Made by a program: the position numbers and the translations under genes. From an uncultured Alphaproteobacteria bacterium (GTDB lineage Bacteria; Pseudomonadota; Alphaproteobacteria; RF32; CAG-239): a stretch of DNA of 7,251 bases. Where the stretch lies: the NCBI GenBank assembly GCA_944391355.1, contig CALXTG010000205.1:1-7251 (forward strand), written 5' to 3'. A model generated the notes under the pieces. The model was not told where the DNA came from. It worked only from the letters and a program-made list of their open reading frames with translations, and did no database searches. Shown here piece by piece: positions 1 through 6,401 of this stretch (position 1 is the stretch's first letter; every line of letters begins with the position of its first letter).

Positions 1-117
1 GGGTCAAATTTTTCTAAAAATTCATCAAAATTTCTAACAAGTAAATTTTCATTTATTTCTTTTATTTTTTCATCACTTAAGCTATCTATTCCTTTTGTAT
101 CTCCAACTAATGAGTAC
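1..117. other. AT-rich segment, probable foreign sequence or assembly chimera
   Basis: Bases 1-120 contain 28 G or C (23%), while the next 120 bases contain 58 (48%). The change is abrupt, near 108-120. In the hemY frame the segment encodes residues about 210-247, with YSLVGDTKGIDSLSDEK followed by KIKEINENLLVRNFDEF, which is lysine-, asparagine- and glutamate-rich and typical of a low-GC genome. I do not recognise the protein. It may be part of another organism's gene joined by assembly error, or a real insertion or recombination point. Confidence 0.55.
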
Positions 118-743
118 AAATCCTGACGCAGTTCAAAAGCTTTGTTGGCGGTACGCAGCGCTTCGCTGAACTCGCGTTTTTCCATTTGCGCTTCAACGGC
201 GGCTTTCATGCCGACAATCTGAATATCTTCATTTTTCATCAGCTTGGCCGAAAGTTTTTCCATCTTGTCAAAATCTTTCTCGCCTTTGTAAATCTTCATG
301 GTCAGAACATCAATAATCGGGTCGTTGCCGATAATTTTCCGCAGCGCTTTCAGATGGCGGCGCGCTGCCTGCATATCGCCGGCGGTAACCGAAGTCATTG
401 CACGGAGAACCAGCAGAAAGGCATTGTCAAAATCTTTACGGTCAATAACGATTTTCTCGCTGATTTTTCCGGCCAGAACATCAATTGTTTCGCTCTCGTT
501 CAGATTCTGCATGGTATTTTTATAGGCTTCTTTCATCTGCAGATTAACCAGCCGGCGGAGAATGCGGTTCAGAAAATCTATCACGGCCACAAACAGCAGC
601 ACCAGCAGCATAAATTCCGGTACCGAGAATATGCCGCGTTCACCGCGCCAGGTAATGATAACAATACCGTTTTTATCAAGCATCCATGCGATAACGGTAA
701 AGATCAAACCGATAAAAATGAAAGTTGATATTTTCCTAGTCAT
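1..743 (-). CDS. hemY: HemY N-domain inner-membrane protein, partial (3' end outside the window)
   Basis: Reading from the ATG at 743, the frame stays open for 247 codons and leaves the window. Two hydrophobic segments (residues about 6-22 and 43-58) flank the loop MLDKNGIVIITWRGERG, the HemY_N pattern. A TPR-like helical stretch follows (about 105-207, including ALRTANKAFELRQDLY). The family sits in the inner membrane beside haem-synthesis genes; its biochemical role is unclear, and it is not the Bacillus-type protoporphyrinogen oxidase also called HemY. The start is supported by AAAGGAG (751-757 on the plus strand), 7 bases upstream. It overlaps the mitofilin-like gene by 8 bases (ATGACTAG), so the two are probably translationally coupled. 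From about residue 211 the sequence no longer looks like HemY: codons turn AT-rich (ATA, AGA, TTA) and the tryptophan usually found near this point is absent. I trust residues 1-210 and doubt the rest. Confidence 0.75.
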   Translation of the reverse strand, partial: MTRKISTFIFIGLIFTVIAWMLDKNGIVIITWRGERGIFSVPEFMLLVLLFVAVIDFLNRILRRLVNLQMKEAYKNTMQNLNESETIDVLAGKISEKIVIDRKDFDNAFLLVLRAMTSVTAGDMQAARRHLKALRKIIGNDPIIDVLTMKIYKGEKDFDKMEKLSAKLMKNEDIQIVGMKAAVEAQMEKREFSEALRTANKAFELRQDLYSLVGDTKGIDSLSDEKIKEINENLLVRNFDEFLEKFD

Positions 744-1749
744 TACCTGTCTCCTTTTTAATAAAGTTCACTTTCATCATTGCCAGAGAATAAGTCGAAA
801 TTTCGGCAATGGCCTTTTCAAACTCAACTTTGGCTTTTGCCTGCCGTAACCAGCTCTGCAGCTGCGGATTCGCCGTTATCTGCTGTGCTTCGGTCTTTTC
901 CAGCAAAGCGGCAGCTTTGGCAAACTCTCCGTTTTCAACCCAAGTACGGATTTGCTCCAAGTCCTGATTTGCCTTAAATTCGGGCGCGTCTTCCTTAATC
1001 CGCTTGATTTTGACAATCTCGTTGAGCTTGCTGTTGATCCGGTCTTTCCAGCTTTGTTCAAACTCTTCTTTCTGCTGTTTTAATAAAGCAGCATAAATGC
1101 TTTCAAATTCGTTAATAAGATACTGATTTGTGCGGATTCCTTCGGCCGCATAACGGCTGATAACTTCTATCGGCGCCTTAACCTTCTGATTCTTCTCGGC
1201 AATCTGGCGCAGAATTTCCGCCTCATAAACAAAATCATTGCCGCGTTCGGCGCTGTCTTTCACCAGCATCGCTCCGGTCAGGATCAGAGCGCTTTCATCG
1301 GTAAACTTTGTCAGCGTCTGCAAATTTTCTTCCATCTTGTCAAGCCGGTTAACCATACCGAAAACCGTCGCGATGTCAGCCTTGGAATCAATCACGTTCA
1401 AATTAACTTTTTCCAGCGCCTCCATACGCTGATTCAGCGCATCTGCGTCAACATTGCGGTTCAGATGTTCCTGCGCCGCCTGCAGGCCTGCCAGTTGCTT
1501 CTGCATATTCTCAAGCTGAATCGCCAGCCCCTCAAGCGTAATTTCCGGCGCTTCTTCGGCCTGATTCCGGCTTTGCAGCCATTGCCAGCCGCTTTTAATA
1601 TAATCGGGATTTTTCCACAATCCGACTGCCGCCGCCAAAATCACCAGCCATAGGAGCAGTTTAAACAACCCCCGCTTAAATGCCCGGATTTTTGATTTTT
1701 GCGTTGCCGGAGCCTCTTCTTTCGGTGCTTCCTGATTATTTTTTGCCAT
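736..1749 (-). CDS. Mitofilin-like inner-membrane protein (alphaproteobacterial COG4223 type)
   Basis: The 337-residue protein has a short charged, proline/alanine-rich cytoplasmic N-terminus (1-26), one membrane span (about 27-45, GLFKLLLWLVILAAAVGLW) and a long coiled-coil region (about 72-150). A helical C-terminal domain follows, with features of bacterial mitofilin homologues: YEAEILRQIA, RYAAEGIRTNQYLINEFE, and the WVENGEFAKAAALLEK segment before a final tryptophan-containing helix. Proteins of this type are relatives of the mitochondrial cristae-organising Mic60/mitofilin and are commonly coded just upstream of hemY in Alphaproteobacteria. The ATG at 1749 is preceded by AGAGGT (1756-1761 on the plus strand), 6 bases away. 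The gene ends in TAG inside the hemY start region. A direct membrane-shaping role for this protein is inference from homology. Unlike many relatives it is not preceded by hemC/hemD; tsaD lies immediately upstream, divergent. Confidence 0.75.
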   Translation of the reverse strand: MAKNNQEAPKEEAPATQKSKIRAFKRGLFKLLLWLVILAAAVGLWKNPDYIKSGWQWLQSRNQAEEAPEITLEGLAIQLENMQKQLAGLQAAQEHLNRNVDADALNQRMEALEKVNLNVIDSKADIATVFGMVNRLDKMEENLQTLTKFTDESALILTGAMLVKDSAERGNDFVYEAEILRQIAEKNQKVKAPIEVISRYAAEGIRTNQYLINEFESIYAALLKQQKEEFEQSWKDRINSKLNEIVKIKRIKEDAPEFKANQDLEQIRTWVENGEFAKAAALLEKTEAQQITANPQLQSWLRQAKAKVEFEKAIAEISTYSLAMMKVNFIKKETGND

Positions 1750-1850
1750 TTTCTGACCTCTGCTGCTGATTAAAACTGGATATTAATTAAAATATAGTGT
1801 ATATAATTAAAAAAAAACTGCAATAAAATTAGTTAAGAACGAGCAAATTA
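1750..1850. promoter_or_regulatory. Divergent AT-rich promoter region between the mitofilin-like gene and tsaD
   Basis: These 101 bases separate two divergent starts, so promoters in both directions are expected. The core (about 1765-1830) is very AT-rich, with a TTAATTAA palindrome at 1783-1790 and a perfect TATAAT at 1802-1807 reading towards tsaD. I could not find a convincing -35 at the right distance, so the exact promoter is uncertain. No clear Shine-Dalgarno precedes tsaD. Confidence 0.35.
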
Positions 1851-2930
1851 ATGATAGTTTTAGGGATAGAAAGCAGCTGCGACGAAACGGCCGCCGCAAT
1901 TGTCAACGATAAAAAACAAATTCTCGGCCAAAGTCTGGCCACTTCGCTGGAAGAACACAAAATTTACGGCGGCGTCGTCCCCGAAATCGCCGCCCGCTGC
2001 CACCTTGACCATATTGACGAGGTAATCGAAGACGCTCTCAAAAAAGCCAATCTCCGCCCGCAGGACATTGACGCCGTAGCCGCCACTTCCGGCCCCGGCC
2101 TGATCGGCGGCGTCGTTATCGGCGTCATGGCAGCCAAAGCGCTGGCTCTGGCGCTCAACAAACCGTTTATTGCCGTCAATCATCTTGAAGGCCATGCCCT
2201 GGTCACGCGCCTGGGCAGCGATGTCGAATATCCCTATCTTCTACTGCTGGTTTCCGGCGGCCATTGCCAGATTCTGATTGTCAAAGGCGTCGGCGACTAT
2301 ACCCGTCTCGGCACCACCATCGATGATGCCGCCGGCGAAGCTTTTGACAAGGTTTCCAAAATGCTCGGGCTCGGCTATCCCGGCGGCCCGATTATTGAAA
2401 AAATGGCCGAGCTCGGCGACGCCTCGCGTTTTGTTCTGCCCCGGCCGCTATATAATTCCGGAGATTTAAATCTGTCCTTTTCCGGACTGAAAACCGCTGT
2501 CCGCAAAATAATTGAATCTTATGCCGAAGACGGCAATATCGAACATGCGATCATGCGCAAACGCGACATCGCCGACATCTGCGCCGGATTCCAAACTGCG
2601 GTCGCCGATTGTCTGCTGCACAAGCTTGAAAAAGCCGTTGTTCTGTTCAAAGCCGAATATCCCGACGCCAAAGATCTGGTTGTTGCCGGCGGCGTGGCCG
2701 CCAATAATTATCTGCGCGGCCGCATGCAGGAACTGGCCGAAAAATCCGGTCTCGAATTCTCGGCACCGCCGCTTAAATTCTGCACCGACAACGGTGTCAT
2801 GATTGCCTGGGCCGGGCTGGAACGCCTGCAAAAAGGCCTCACCGACAACCTTGATTTCAAACCCAGACCCCGCTGGCCGCTAGATGAACTTGCGCCGGCC
2901 GCTCCCGGCGCCGGAGGAGTAAAAGCCTGA
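1851..2930 (+). CDS. tsaD: tRNA N6-adenosine threonylcarbamoyltransferase TsaD
   Basis: TsaD transfers the threonylcarbamoyl group from threonylcarbamoyl-AMP to A37 of ANN-decoding tRNAs (t6A), working with TsaB and TsaE in the cytoplasm. The 359-residue protein is somewhat longer than the E. coli enzyme. The ASKHA fold signatures are all visible: the N-terminal phosphate loop GIESSCDET (5-13), metal-binding NHLEGHA with His111 and His115, LLVSGGHCQ (132-140), SFSGLKTA (209-216), GGVAANNYLR (280-289) and the CTDNG motif with metal ligand Asp313. The last 20 or so residues are an Ala/Pro/Gly-rich tail. The start at 1851 puts the expected MIVLGIESSCDET at the N-terminus, although no strong ribosome-binding site precedes it. 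The stop TGA shares its A with the ATG of nth, which suggests one operon. Confidence 0.97.
   Translation: MIVLGIESSCDETAAAIVNDKKQILGQSLATSLEEHKIYGGVVPEIAARCHLDHIDEVIEDALKKANLRPQDIDAVAATSGPGLIGGVVIGVMAAKALALALNKPFIAVNHLEGHALVTRLGSDVEYPYLLLLVSGGHCQILIVKGVGDYTRLGTTIDDAAGEAFDKVSKMLGLGYPGGPIIEKMAELGDASRFVLPRPLYNSGDLNLSFSGLKTAVRKIIESYAEDGNIEHAIMRKRDIADICAGFQTAVADCLLHKLEKAVVLFKAEYPDAKDLVVAGGVAANNYLRGRMQELAEKSGLEFSAPPLKFCTDNGVMIAWAGLERLQKGLTDNLDFKPRPRWPLDELAPAAPGAGGVKA
2913..2919 (+). promoter_or_regulatory. Shine-Dalgarno for nth inside the tsaD 3' end
   Basis: GGAGGAG lies 10 bases before the ATG at 2930, within the last codons of tsaD. It supports the TGATG stop/start overlap as the true nth start and suggests independent or coupled re-initiation. 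Confidence 0.7.
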
Positions 2931-3565
2931 TGACAGATAAACAACGCGTTCTTGATATTATGAAAATTTTTAACGACCGTGATCCCAATCCGCGGTGCGA
3001 ACTTGATTTTGCCAATGCCTACACCCTGTTGGTGGCCGTAGTTCTTTCGGCGCAAAGTACCGACAAAGGCGTCAACAAAGCGACCAAAGAACTCTTTGCC
3101 GTTGCCGACACACCGCAGAAAATGCTGAATCTCGGGCTGGAAAAAGTCAAAAACTATATAAAAACTATCGGCCTTTATAACAATAAAGCCAAAAACATTA
3201 TTGCTCTCAGCCAGGAACTGGTCGATAAATACAACGGCGAAGTCCCCTCCGCGCGTGAAGCTTTGGAAAGCCTGCCCGGCGTCGGCCGCAAAACCGCCAA
3301 CGTAGTGTTGAACGTCTGGTTTAATCAACCGACTTTGGCCGTTGACACACATGTTTTCCGCATTGCCCACCGGCTTGGTTTCAGCCAAGGCAAAACTCCG
3401 GTAGAAGTCGAAAAAGACTTGCTTAAAGTTTTGCCCGACAACTATGCCAAAAATGCCAATCACTGGCTGGTTCTGTTCGGACGCTATATCTGCAAAGCGC
3501 AAAGACCCGACTGCGCCAACTGCCCGATTGCCGGATTCTGCCACAGCGCCGATAAACGAATTTAG
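2930..3565 (+). CDS. nth: Endonuclease III (DNA glycosylase/AP lyase)
   Basis: Endonuclease III excises oxidised pyrimidines and cleaves the resulting abasic site in base-excision repair. At 211 residues it matches the E. coli enzyme (211) almost position for position. The helix-hairpin-helix LPGVGRKTANVVL (115-127) contains the catalytic Lys121, and Asp139 follows in AVDTHVFRI. The C-terminal 4Fe-4S cluster motif is intact, with Cys188, Cys195, Cys198 and Cys204 in the canonical C-x6-C-x2-C-x5-C spacing. The ATG overlaps the tsaD stop by one base, so the genes are probably co-transcribed. I know of no functional link between t6A synthesis and endonuclease III. No sign of truncation or missing residues. 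Confidence 0.97.
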   Translation: MTDKQRVLDIMKIFNDRDPNPRCELDFANAYTLLVAVVLSAQSTDKGVNKATKELFAVADTPQKMLNLGLEKVKNYIKTIGLYNNKAKNIIALSQELVDKYNGEVPSAREALESLPGVGRKTANVVLNVWFNQPTLAVDTHVFRIAHRLGFSQGKTPVEVEKDLLKVLPDNYAKNANHWLVLFGRYICKAQRPDCANCPIAGFCHSADKRI

Positions 3566-3580
3566 CCCAAAAACAACAGC

Positions 3581-3607
3581 CTTTTAAATCTGTTTAGACA
3601 GAAAAAG
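3581..3607 (+). terminator. Possible stem-loop after nth
   Basis: CTTTT and TCTGT (split by a 3-base AAA bulge) pair with ACAGA and AAAAG around a TTAG loop, giving a 10-bp stem with one bulge, 16 bases after the nth stop. It is AT-rich and no T tract follows, so an intrinsic terminator is only a weak possibility. Confidence 0.25.
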
Positions 3608-3698
3608 AGGTTCCGCTAAATCTTTATTAACAGATATTGATTAGAATGGGAAATTATGATAATATATCTCTATTGTCATGGTTTGATTTCTTTTTATC

Positions 3699-3727
3699 GT
3701 CATATTCGGGCTTGACCGGAGAATGAC
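3699..3727. repeat. Imperfect palindromic repeat element
   Basis: Arms at 3699-3710 and 3716-3727 surround the 5-base loop CTTGA and pair at 9 of 12 positions. The form (GTCAT...CGGGCTTGACCGG...ATGAC) resembles the small dispersed palindromes common in alphaproteobacterial intergenic regions. Whether it is dispersed in this genome cannot be seen from one window. Confidence 0.4.
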
Positions 3728-3801
3728 AAGCAAGGGAAATAGGTTGAGTCGGAGCATGACAGTATAGGGAAACCAGAATAACATGGGGCCGAGAGAATGT
3801 C
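3710..3801 (+). repeat. Three degenerate copies of a short GC-rich repeat, the last overlapping the flagellin start
   Basis: Copy 1 (3710-3727, GCTTGACCGGAGAATGAC) overlaps the right arm of the palindrome. Copy 2 is 3742-3760 (GGTTGAGTCGGAGCATGAC). A weaker partial third copy is 3787-3801 (GGCCGAGAGAATGTC). They share a core close to TTGAnyCGGAGnATGAC. The start codon of the flagellin lies within the third copy, so the repeat may supply the 5' end of the transcript or simply be repeat debris next to the gene. Confidence 0.4.
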
Positions 3802-5611
3802 GGGGATTTCGTTAACAGCGTCAATGCGCAGCAATTTGTTGAGCTTGCAAAATATTGCAGGCCAGCAGGATATTGTGCAAAACCGCTTAGCGACCGGCCT
3901 TAAAGTTTCTTCTGCAATCGACAATCCCTCTTCCTATTACACCGCTTCTTCGTTAAATAACCGCGCCGCTGATTTAACCGCTTTGTTAGACGCTATGTCA
4001 CAGGGCGTGCAGACCATTAAAGCCGCTTCTGAAGCGATTGACGTCGGCACTAAATTCCTCGAGCAGGCTAAGGCCGTCGCCAATCAGGCGCTCGAAACCG
4101 CGCAGCCGGTTATTGCCCGGGTGTCAAGCGAAGCCGAGCTGCTGGCGGCAATTGATTCAGATCGACAGGGCTTGATTGTAATTGACGGAAACATTACGCT
4201 TTCGGAAAATCAGACTGTCAAACTCCGGGACGGACAGTCTTTGGTCGGGACAAGTTATCTTAATAAAAATGCCGCAAGATCTTCTATTACCTTAAACATA
4301 AACAACAGCAATCAAAAGGGAAACGGAATAGAGGTCGGCAATAATTCTTTAATCTCCGATTTAGATATAAATATGACTTCGGTTGACGGTCATTCCCCTT
4401 ATTTTTACGGCGCCGTGGGAGCCGTGGCACCCGAAACTCATGCGACACTCCAAAACTTAAATATAAACACCAACAGTGATTATTTATGTGGTATTTATAT
4501 CGAAGGAGAACAAAATAATATAGAAATAAAAGGTAAAATTAATATAGAAACAACCGGCCTGAATGCGTGCGGTATCGTAAATTACAGTCACGAAGGAAAA
4601 TTAGATATTGCGAACGCCCTGATCAACATCAAAACGGAAGGCCAAATGGGACATGGAATCGCCGGAAGATACGGCACTGTCAATATCGGCGGAAATTCGG
4701 TTGTCAACGTATTATCAAACGGTGAAAACTCCCGCATTATCCTTTCCTATATAGACAGCGTCATCAACATTAATGACGCCGAAATAAACATAAAAAATAC
4801 TGCGGCAACATCAGCCGCTTTCGGATGTAACAGCAATTCCGCCATTAATATAACCGCGCAGGCAAAGCTGAATATTATTACCGATATCTTTTATAGGGCC
4901 AACAACTCCGGAAACATGTTAAACTTACAATCAGGAATCCGCATCAGTTACCAAACCACAGCCGGAACAAATCAAGGAATTGTTTCCTCAATTAATTATC
5001 AAGAAACCAACGCCGGTACTTTTGGGATGGATATATTACAAAAGTTTTCCCGGTTATCCGACAGCGCTGACAATTTGCCGGACATTGATGAAGAAATGAA
5101 AAAAATTCTTCCGGATGAAAATCAAACGGATAATAAATCCGCTCAATACAATCTGCTTCTCACACAATACGACCGCCTGATTTCCGACGCTTCCTACAAA
5201 GGCATCAATCTGCTTGACGGACAAAATCTGAAAATCAATTTTAACGAAGACAGAAGTTCTAAAATAGATGTTGCCGGGGTTAAAGCCGACAGCGAAAGTT
5301 TGGGACTGAAAACCAAAGAATGGTACAGTCCTGAAGACATCGAAAAATCAATTGCCGAACTGGAAACCGCCATTAATTCTTTAAGAAGCTTTGCTTCTGA
5401 ATTCGGTAATTACTATTCAATTGTCACGACCCGGCAGGATTTTACCGAAAATCTGATAAATGTCTTGGAAGAAGGCGCCGATAAACTGACCCTAGCCGAT
5501 ATGAATCAGGAATCAGCCAACATGCTGGCGTTACAGACTTCGCAACAGCTGGCTGTCAATTCGCTGTCGCTGGCGAGTCAGGCCTCGCAATCGATTTTGC
5601 GGCTGTTTTAA
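3797..5611 (+). CDS. Flagellin with a parallel beta-helix-like central domain
   Basis: Flagellins polymerise into the flagellar filament. This 604-residue protein has a conserved N-terminal D0/D1 region (1-105, including SLTASMRSNLLSLQN and RLATGLKVSSAIDNPSSYYT) and a conserved C-terminal region (about 450-604, including YKGINLLDG, ADMNQESANMLALQTSQQLA and the final LRLF). A typical flagellin without a large insert has roughly 270-300 residues. The extra sequence (about 106-410) starts with a pectin-lyase-like cap (SEAELLAAI, GLIVIDGNITL, LRDGQSLVG) and then repeats every 27-28 residues. Coil starts are at 177, 205, 232, 259, 287, 314, 341 and 368, each coil having two short I/V-x-I/V strands. 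A linker with acidic patches (411-449) follows. There is no signal peptide, as expected for type III export. Cys231, Cys258 and Cys344 are in the insert. The ATG at 3797 gives the usual flagellin N-terminus; GAGAG directly before it is too close for a classical ribosome-binding site. I saw no clear sigma-28 or sigma-54 promoter. No other flagellar gene is in view. Confidence 0.9.
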   Translation: MSGISLTASMRSNLLSLQNIAGQQDIVQNRLATGLKVSSAIDNPSSYYTASSLNNRAADLTALLDAMSQGVQTIKAASEAIDVGTKFLEQAKAVANQALETAQPVIARVSSEAELLAAIDSDRQGLIVIDGNITLSENQTVKLRDGQSLVGTSYLNKNAARSSITLNINNSNQKGNGIEVGNNSLISDLDINMTSVDGHSPYFYGAVGAVAPETHATLQNLNINTNSDYLCGIYIEGEQNNIEIKGKINIETTGLNACGIVNYSHEGKLDIANALINIKTEGQMGHGIAGRYGTVNIGGNSVVNVLSNGENSRIILSYIDSVININDAEINIKNTAATSAAFGCNSNSAINITAQAKLNIITDIFYRANNSGNMLNLQSGIRISYQTTAGTNQGIVSSINYQETNAGTFGMDILQKFSRLSDSADNLPDIDEEMKKILPDENQTDNKSAQYNLLLTQYDRLISDASYKGINLLDGQNLKINFNEDRSSKIDVAGVKADSESLGLKTKEWYSPEDIEKSIAELETAINSLRSFASEFGNYYSIVTTRQDFTENLINVLEEGADKLTLADMNQESANMLALQTSQQLAVNSLSLASQASQSILRLF

Positions 5612-5619
5612 CTTTTTTA

Positions 5620-6318
5620 TCACCCGAACTGTTTATAAAATTTCTTGCGCTCTCTGCGTCCCAACGACCATAAATTTCCCCAGCCGCCCGACGGTTGGTA
5701 CGGATAAAGCGGCGCAAAATTAAAATCCCGCCGTAAAAACAACGATGTGGTTTTTGAATAGCAGTTCATCGGACAAAAGCCGTGAAAATCGACCTGAATC
5801 AAATTTGCCCGCCGCAAAATTCCGATTGCGTTAATATATTCCTCACTGGTTGCCACCCTGTCGCTGTCATCCAAAATAATCATGCCCCCCGGCGCCAGTT
5901 TAACAAGCGCTGCTTCGGCACATTGCGCACGGCGTTTTCCGTCAATGACAATCACATCAAACCGGCAGTCTTCTTCGGCAATCGCCTGAAAATATTCCGC
6001 CCCTTCCTCCCGATAACGAATATCCAGATTTTCCGCCTTAAATTCCTGTTGCCATTTGGCAAACCATTGCGGATTATCTTCAATACTGATAACACTTTTC
6101 GCTCTTGCCGCCCAAAACAGCGATGAGTTTCCGCAACCGAATTCAAAAATTTTTTTCTGCCGATAATCAAACTGCAACAAATATTCTATCGCCGGATAAG
6201 TATACCACGGCAGTGGATTTCCGTCTCTGTCGATACAGACTTTTTCATCAATCGTCCGCTCAATCGCAAAATCTTTCTGCCACATCTCTACAAATTTTGC
6301 AAATTTTTCGCTAAACAT
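5620..6318 (-). CDS. Class I SAM-dependent methyltransferase-like protein
   Basis: The 232-residue protein has a Rossmann-type SAM-binding core. Motif I is FEFGCGNSS (58-66), followed by SVISIEDNPQWF (75-86), whose acidic residues Glu80/Asp81 would contact the SAM ribose, and RFDVIVIDGKRR (119-130) at strand 4. LAPGGMIILDDSDR (141-154) is the usual post-strand-4 segment. The N-terminus (Trp38-Pro42, PWYTYPA) and the Trp-rich C-terminus (GGWGNLWSLG, 211-220) look like substrate-side elements. I do not recognise the substrate; such proteins are often annotated only as methyltransferase domain proteins and lie in surface-polysaccharide or modification loci. The ATG at 6318 is preceded by GGGGAG (6324-6329 on the plus strand), 5 bases away. 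Its 3' end faces the flagellin stop with 8 bases between, so the two are not co-transcribed. A role in modifying flagellin is speculation. Confidence 0.75.
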   Translation of the reverse strand: MFSEKFAKFVEMWQKDFAIERTIDEKVCIDRDGNPLPWYTYPAIEYLLQFDYRQKKIFEFGCGNSSLFWAARAKSVISIEDNPQWFAKWQQEFKAENLDIRYREEGAEYFQAIAEEDCRFDVIVIDGKRRAQCAEAALVKLAPGGMIILDDSDRVATSEEYINAIGILRRANLIQVDFHGFCPMNCYSKTTSLFLRRDFNFAPLYPYQPSGGWGNLWSLGRRERKKFYKQFG

Positions 6319-6327
6319 TCCGACTCC

Positions 6328-6350
6328 CCGTTATTGAAAACTGATAACGG
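6328..6350. promoter_or_regulatory. Perfect 7-bp inverted repeat in the divergent spacer, possible operator
   Basis: CCGTTAT (6328-6334) and ATAACGG (6344-6350) are exact reverse complements separated by 9 bases. The repeat lies between the divergent starts at 6318 and 6402, and overlaps the -35 proposed below. The nonamer AACTGATAA also occurs twice, at 6339-6347 and 6371-6379, 32 bases apart (about three helical turns). This is compatible with a repressor site, but no regulator is coded nearby. Confidence 0.35.
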
Positions 6351-6363
6351 CAATATATATCAT
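6334..6363 (+). promoter_or_regulatory. Candidate sigma-70 promoter for the DUF378 gene
   Basis: TTGAAA (6334-6339) and TATCAT (6358-6363) are each one base from consensus and are separated by 18 bases. The -10 ends 38 bases before the start codon at 6402. The surrounding ATATATAT offers alternative -10 placements. Confidence 0.35.
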
Positions 6364-6401
6364 AAACGACAACTGATAAATCTTTTTTACGGAGAAAAAA
6401 A

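Noticed and set aside
186..728. Plus-strand open frame of 180 codons opposite hemY
   Set aside because: Rich in His, Asn and Phe with no domain; the minus strand encodes a recognisable HemY_N protein with a good ribosome-binding site.
1783..1790. TTAATTAA palindrome as an operator
   Set aside because: An 8-base AT palindrome is expected by chance in such AT-rich spacer sequence.
2708..3544. Long minus-strand open frame (278 codons) opposite nth and the tsaD 3' end
   Set aside because: It lies antisense to two certain genes with intact catalytic motifs and encodes no recognisable domain; it is a reading-frame shadow.
3637..3700. Sigma-70-like hexamers upstream of the flagellin (TTGATT/GATAAT; TTGTCA-N16-TATCGT)
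   Set aside because: Each pair has poor spacing or a poor -10 in an AT-rich stretch, and no sigma-28 or sigma-54 pattern was found; I could not pick one.
4112..5026. Enzymatic active site (pectate lyase or glycosidase) in the flagellin insert
   Set aside because: No recognisable catalytic residue arrangement is visible by eye; the fold resemblance alone does not support an activity.
5586..5620. Possible intrinsic terminator at the flagellin end (CGCAA-N6-TTGCG stem, then T-rich run)
   Set aside because: The stem is only 5 bp, lies within the coding sequence and the main T run starts 11 bases later; too weak to call.
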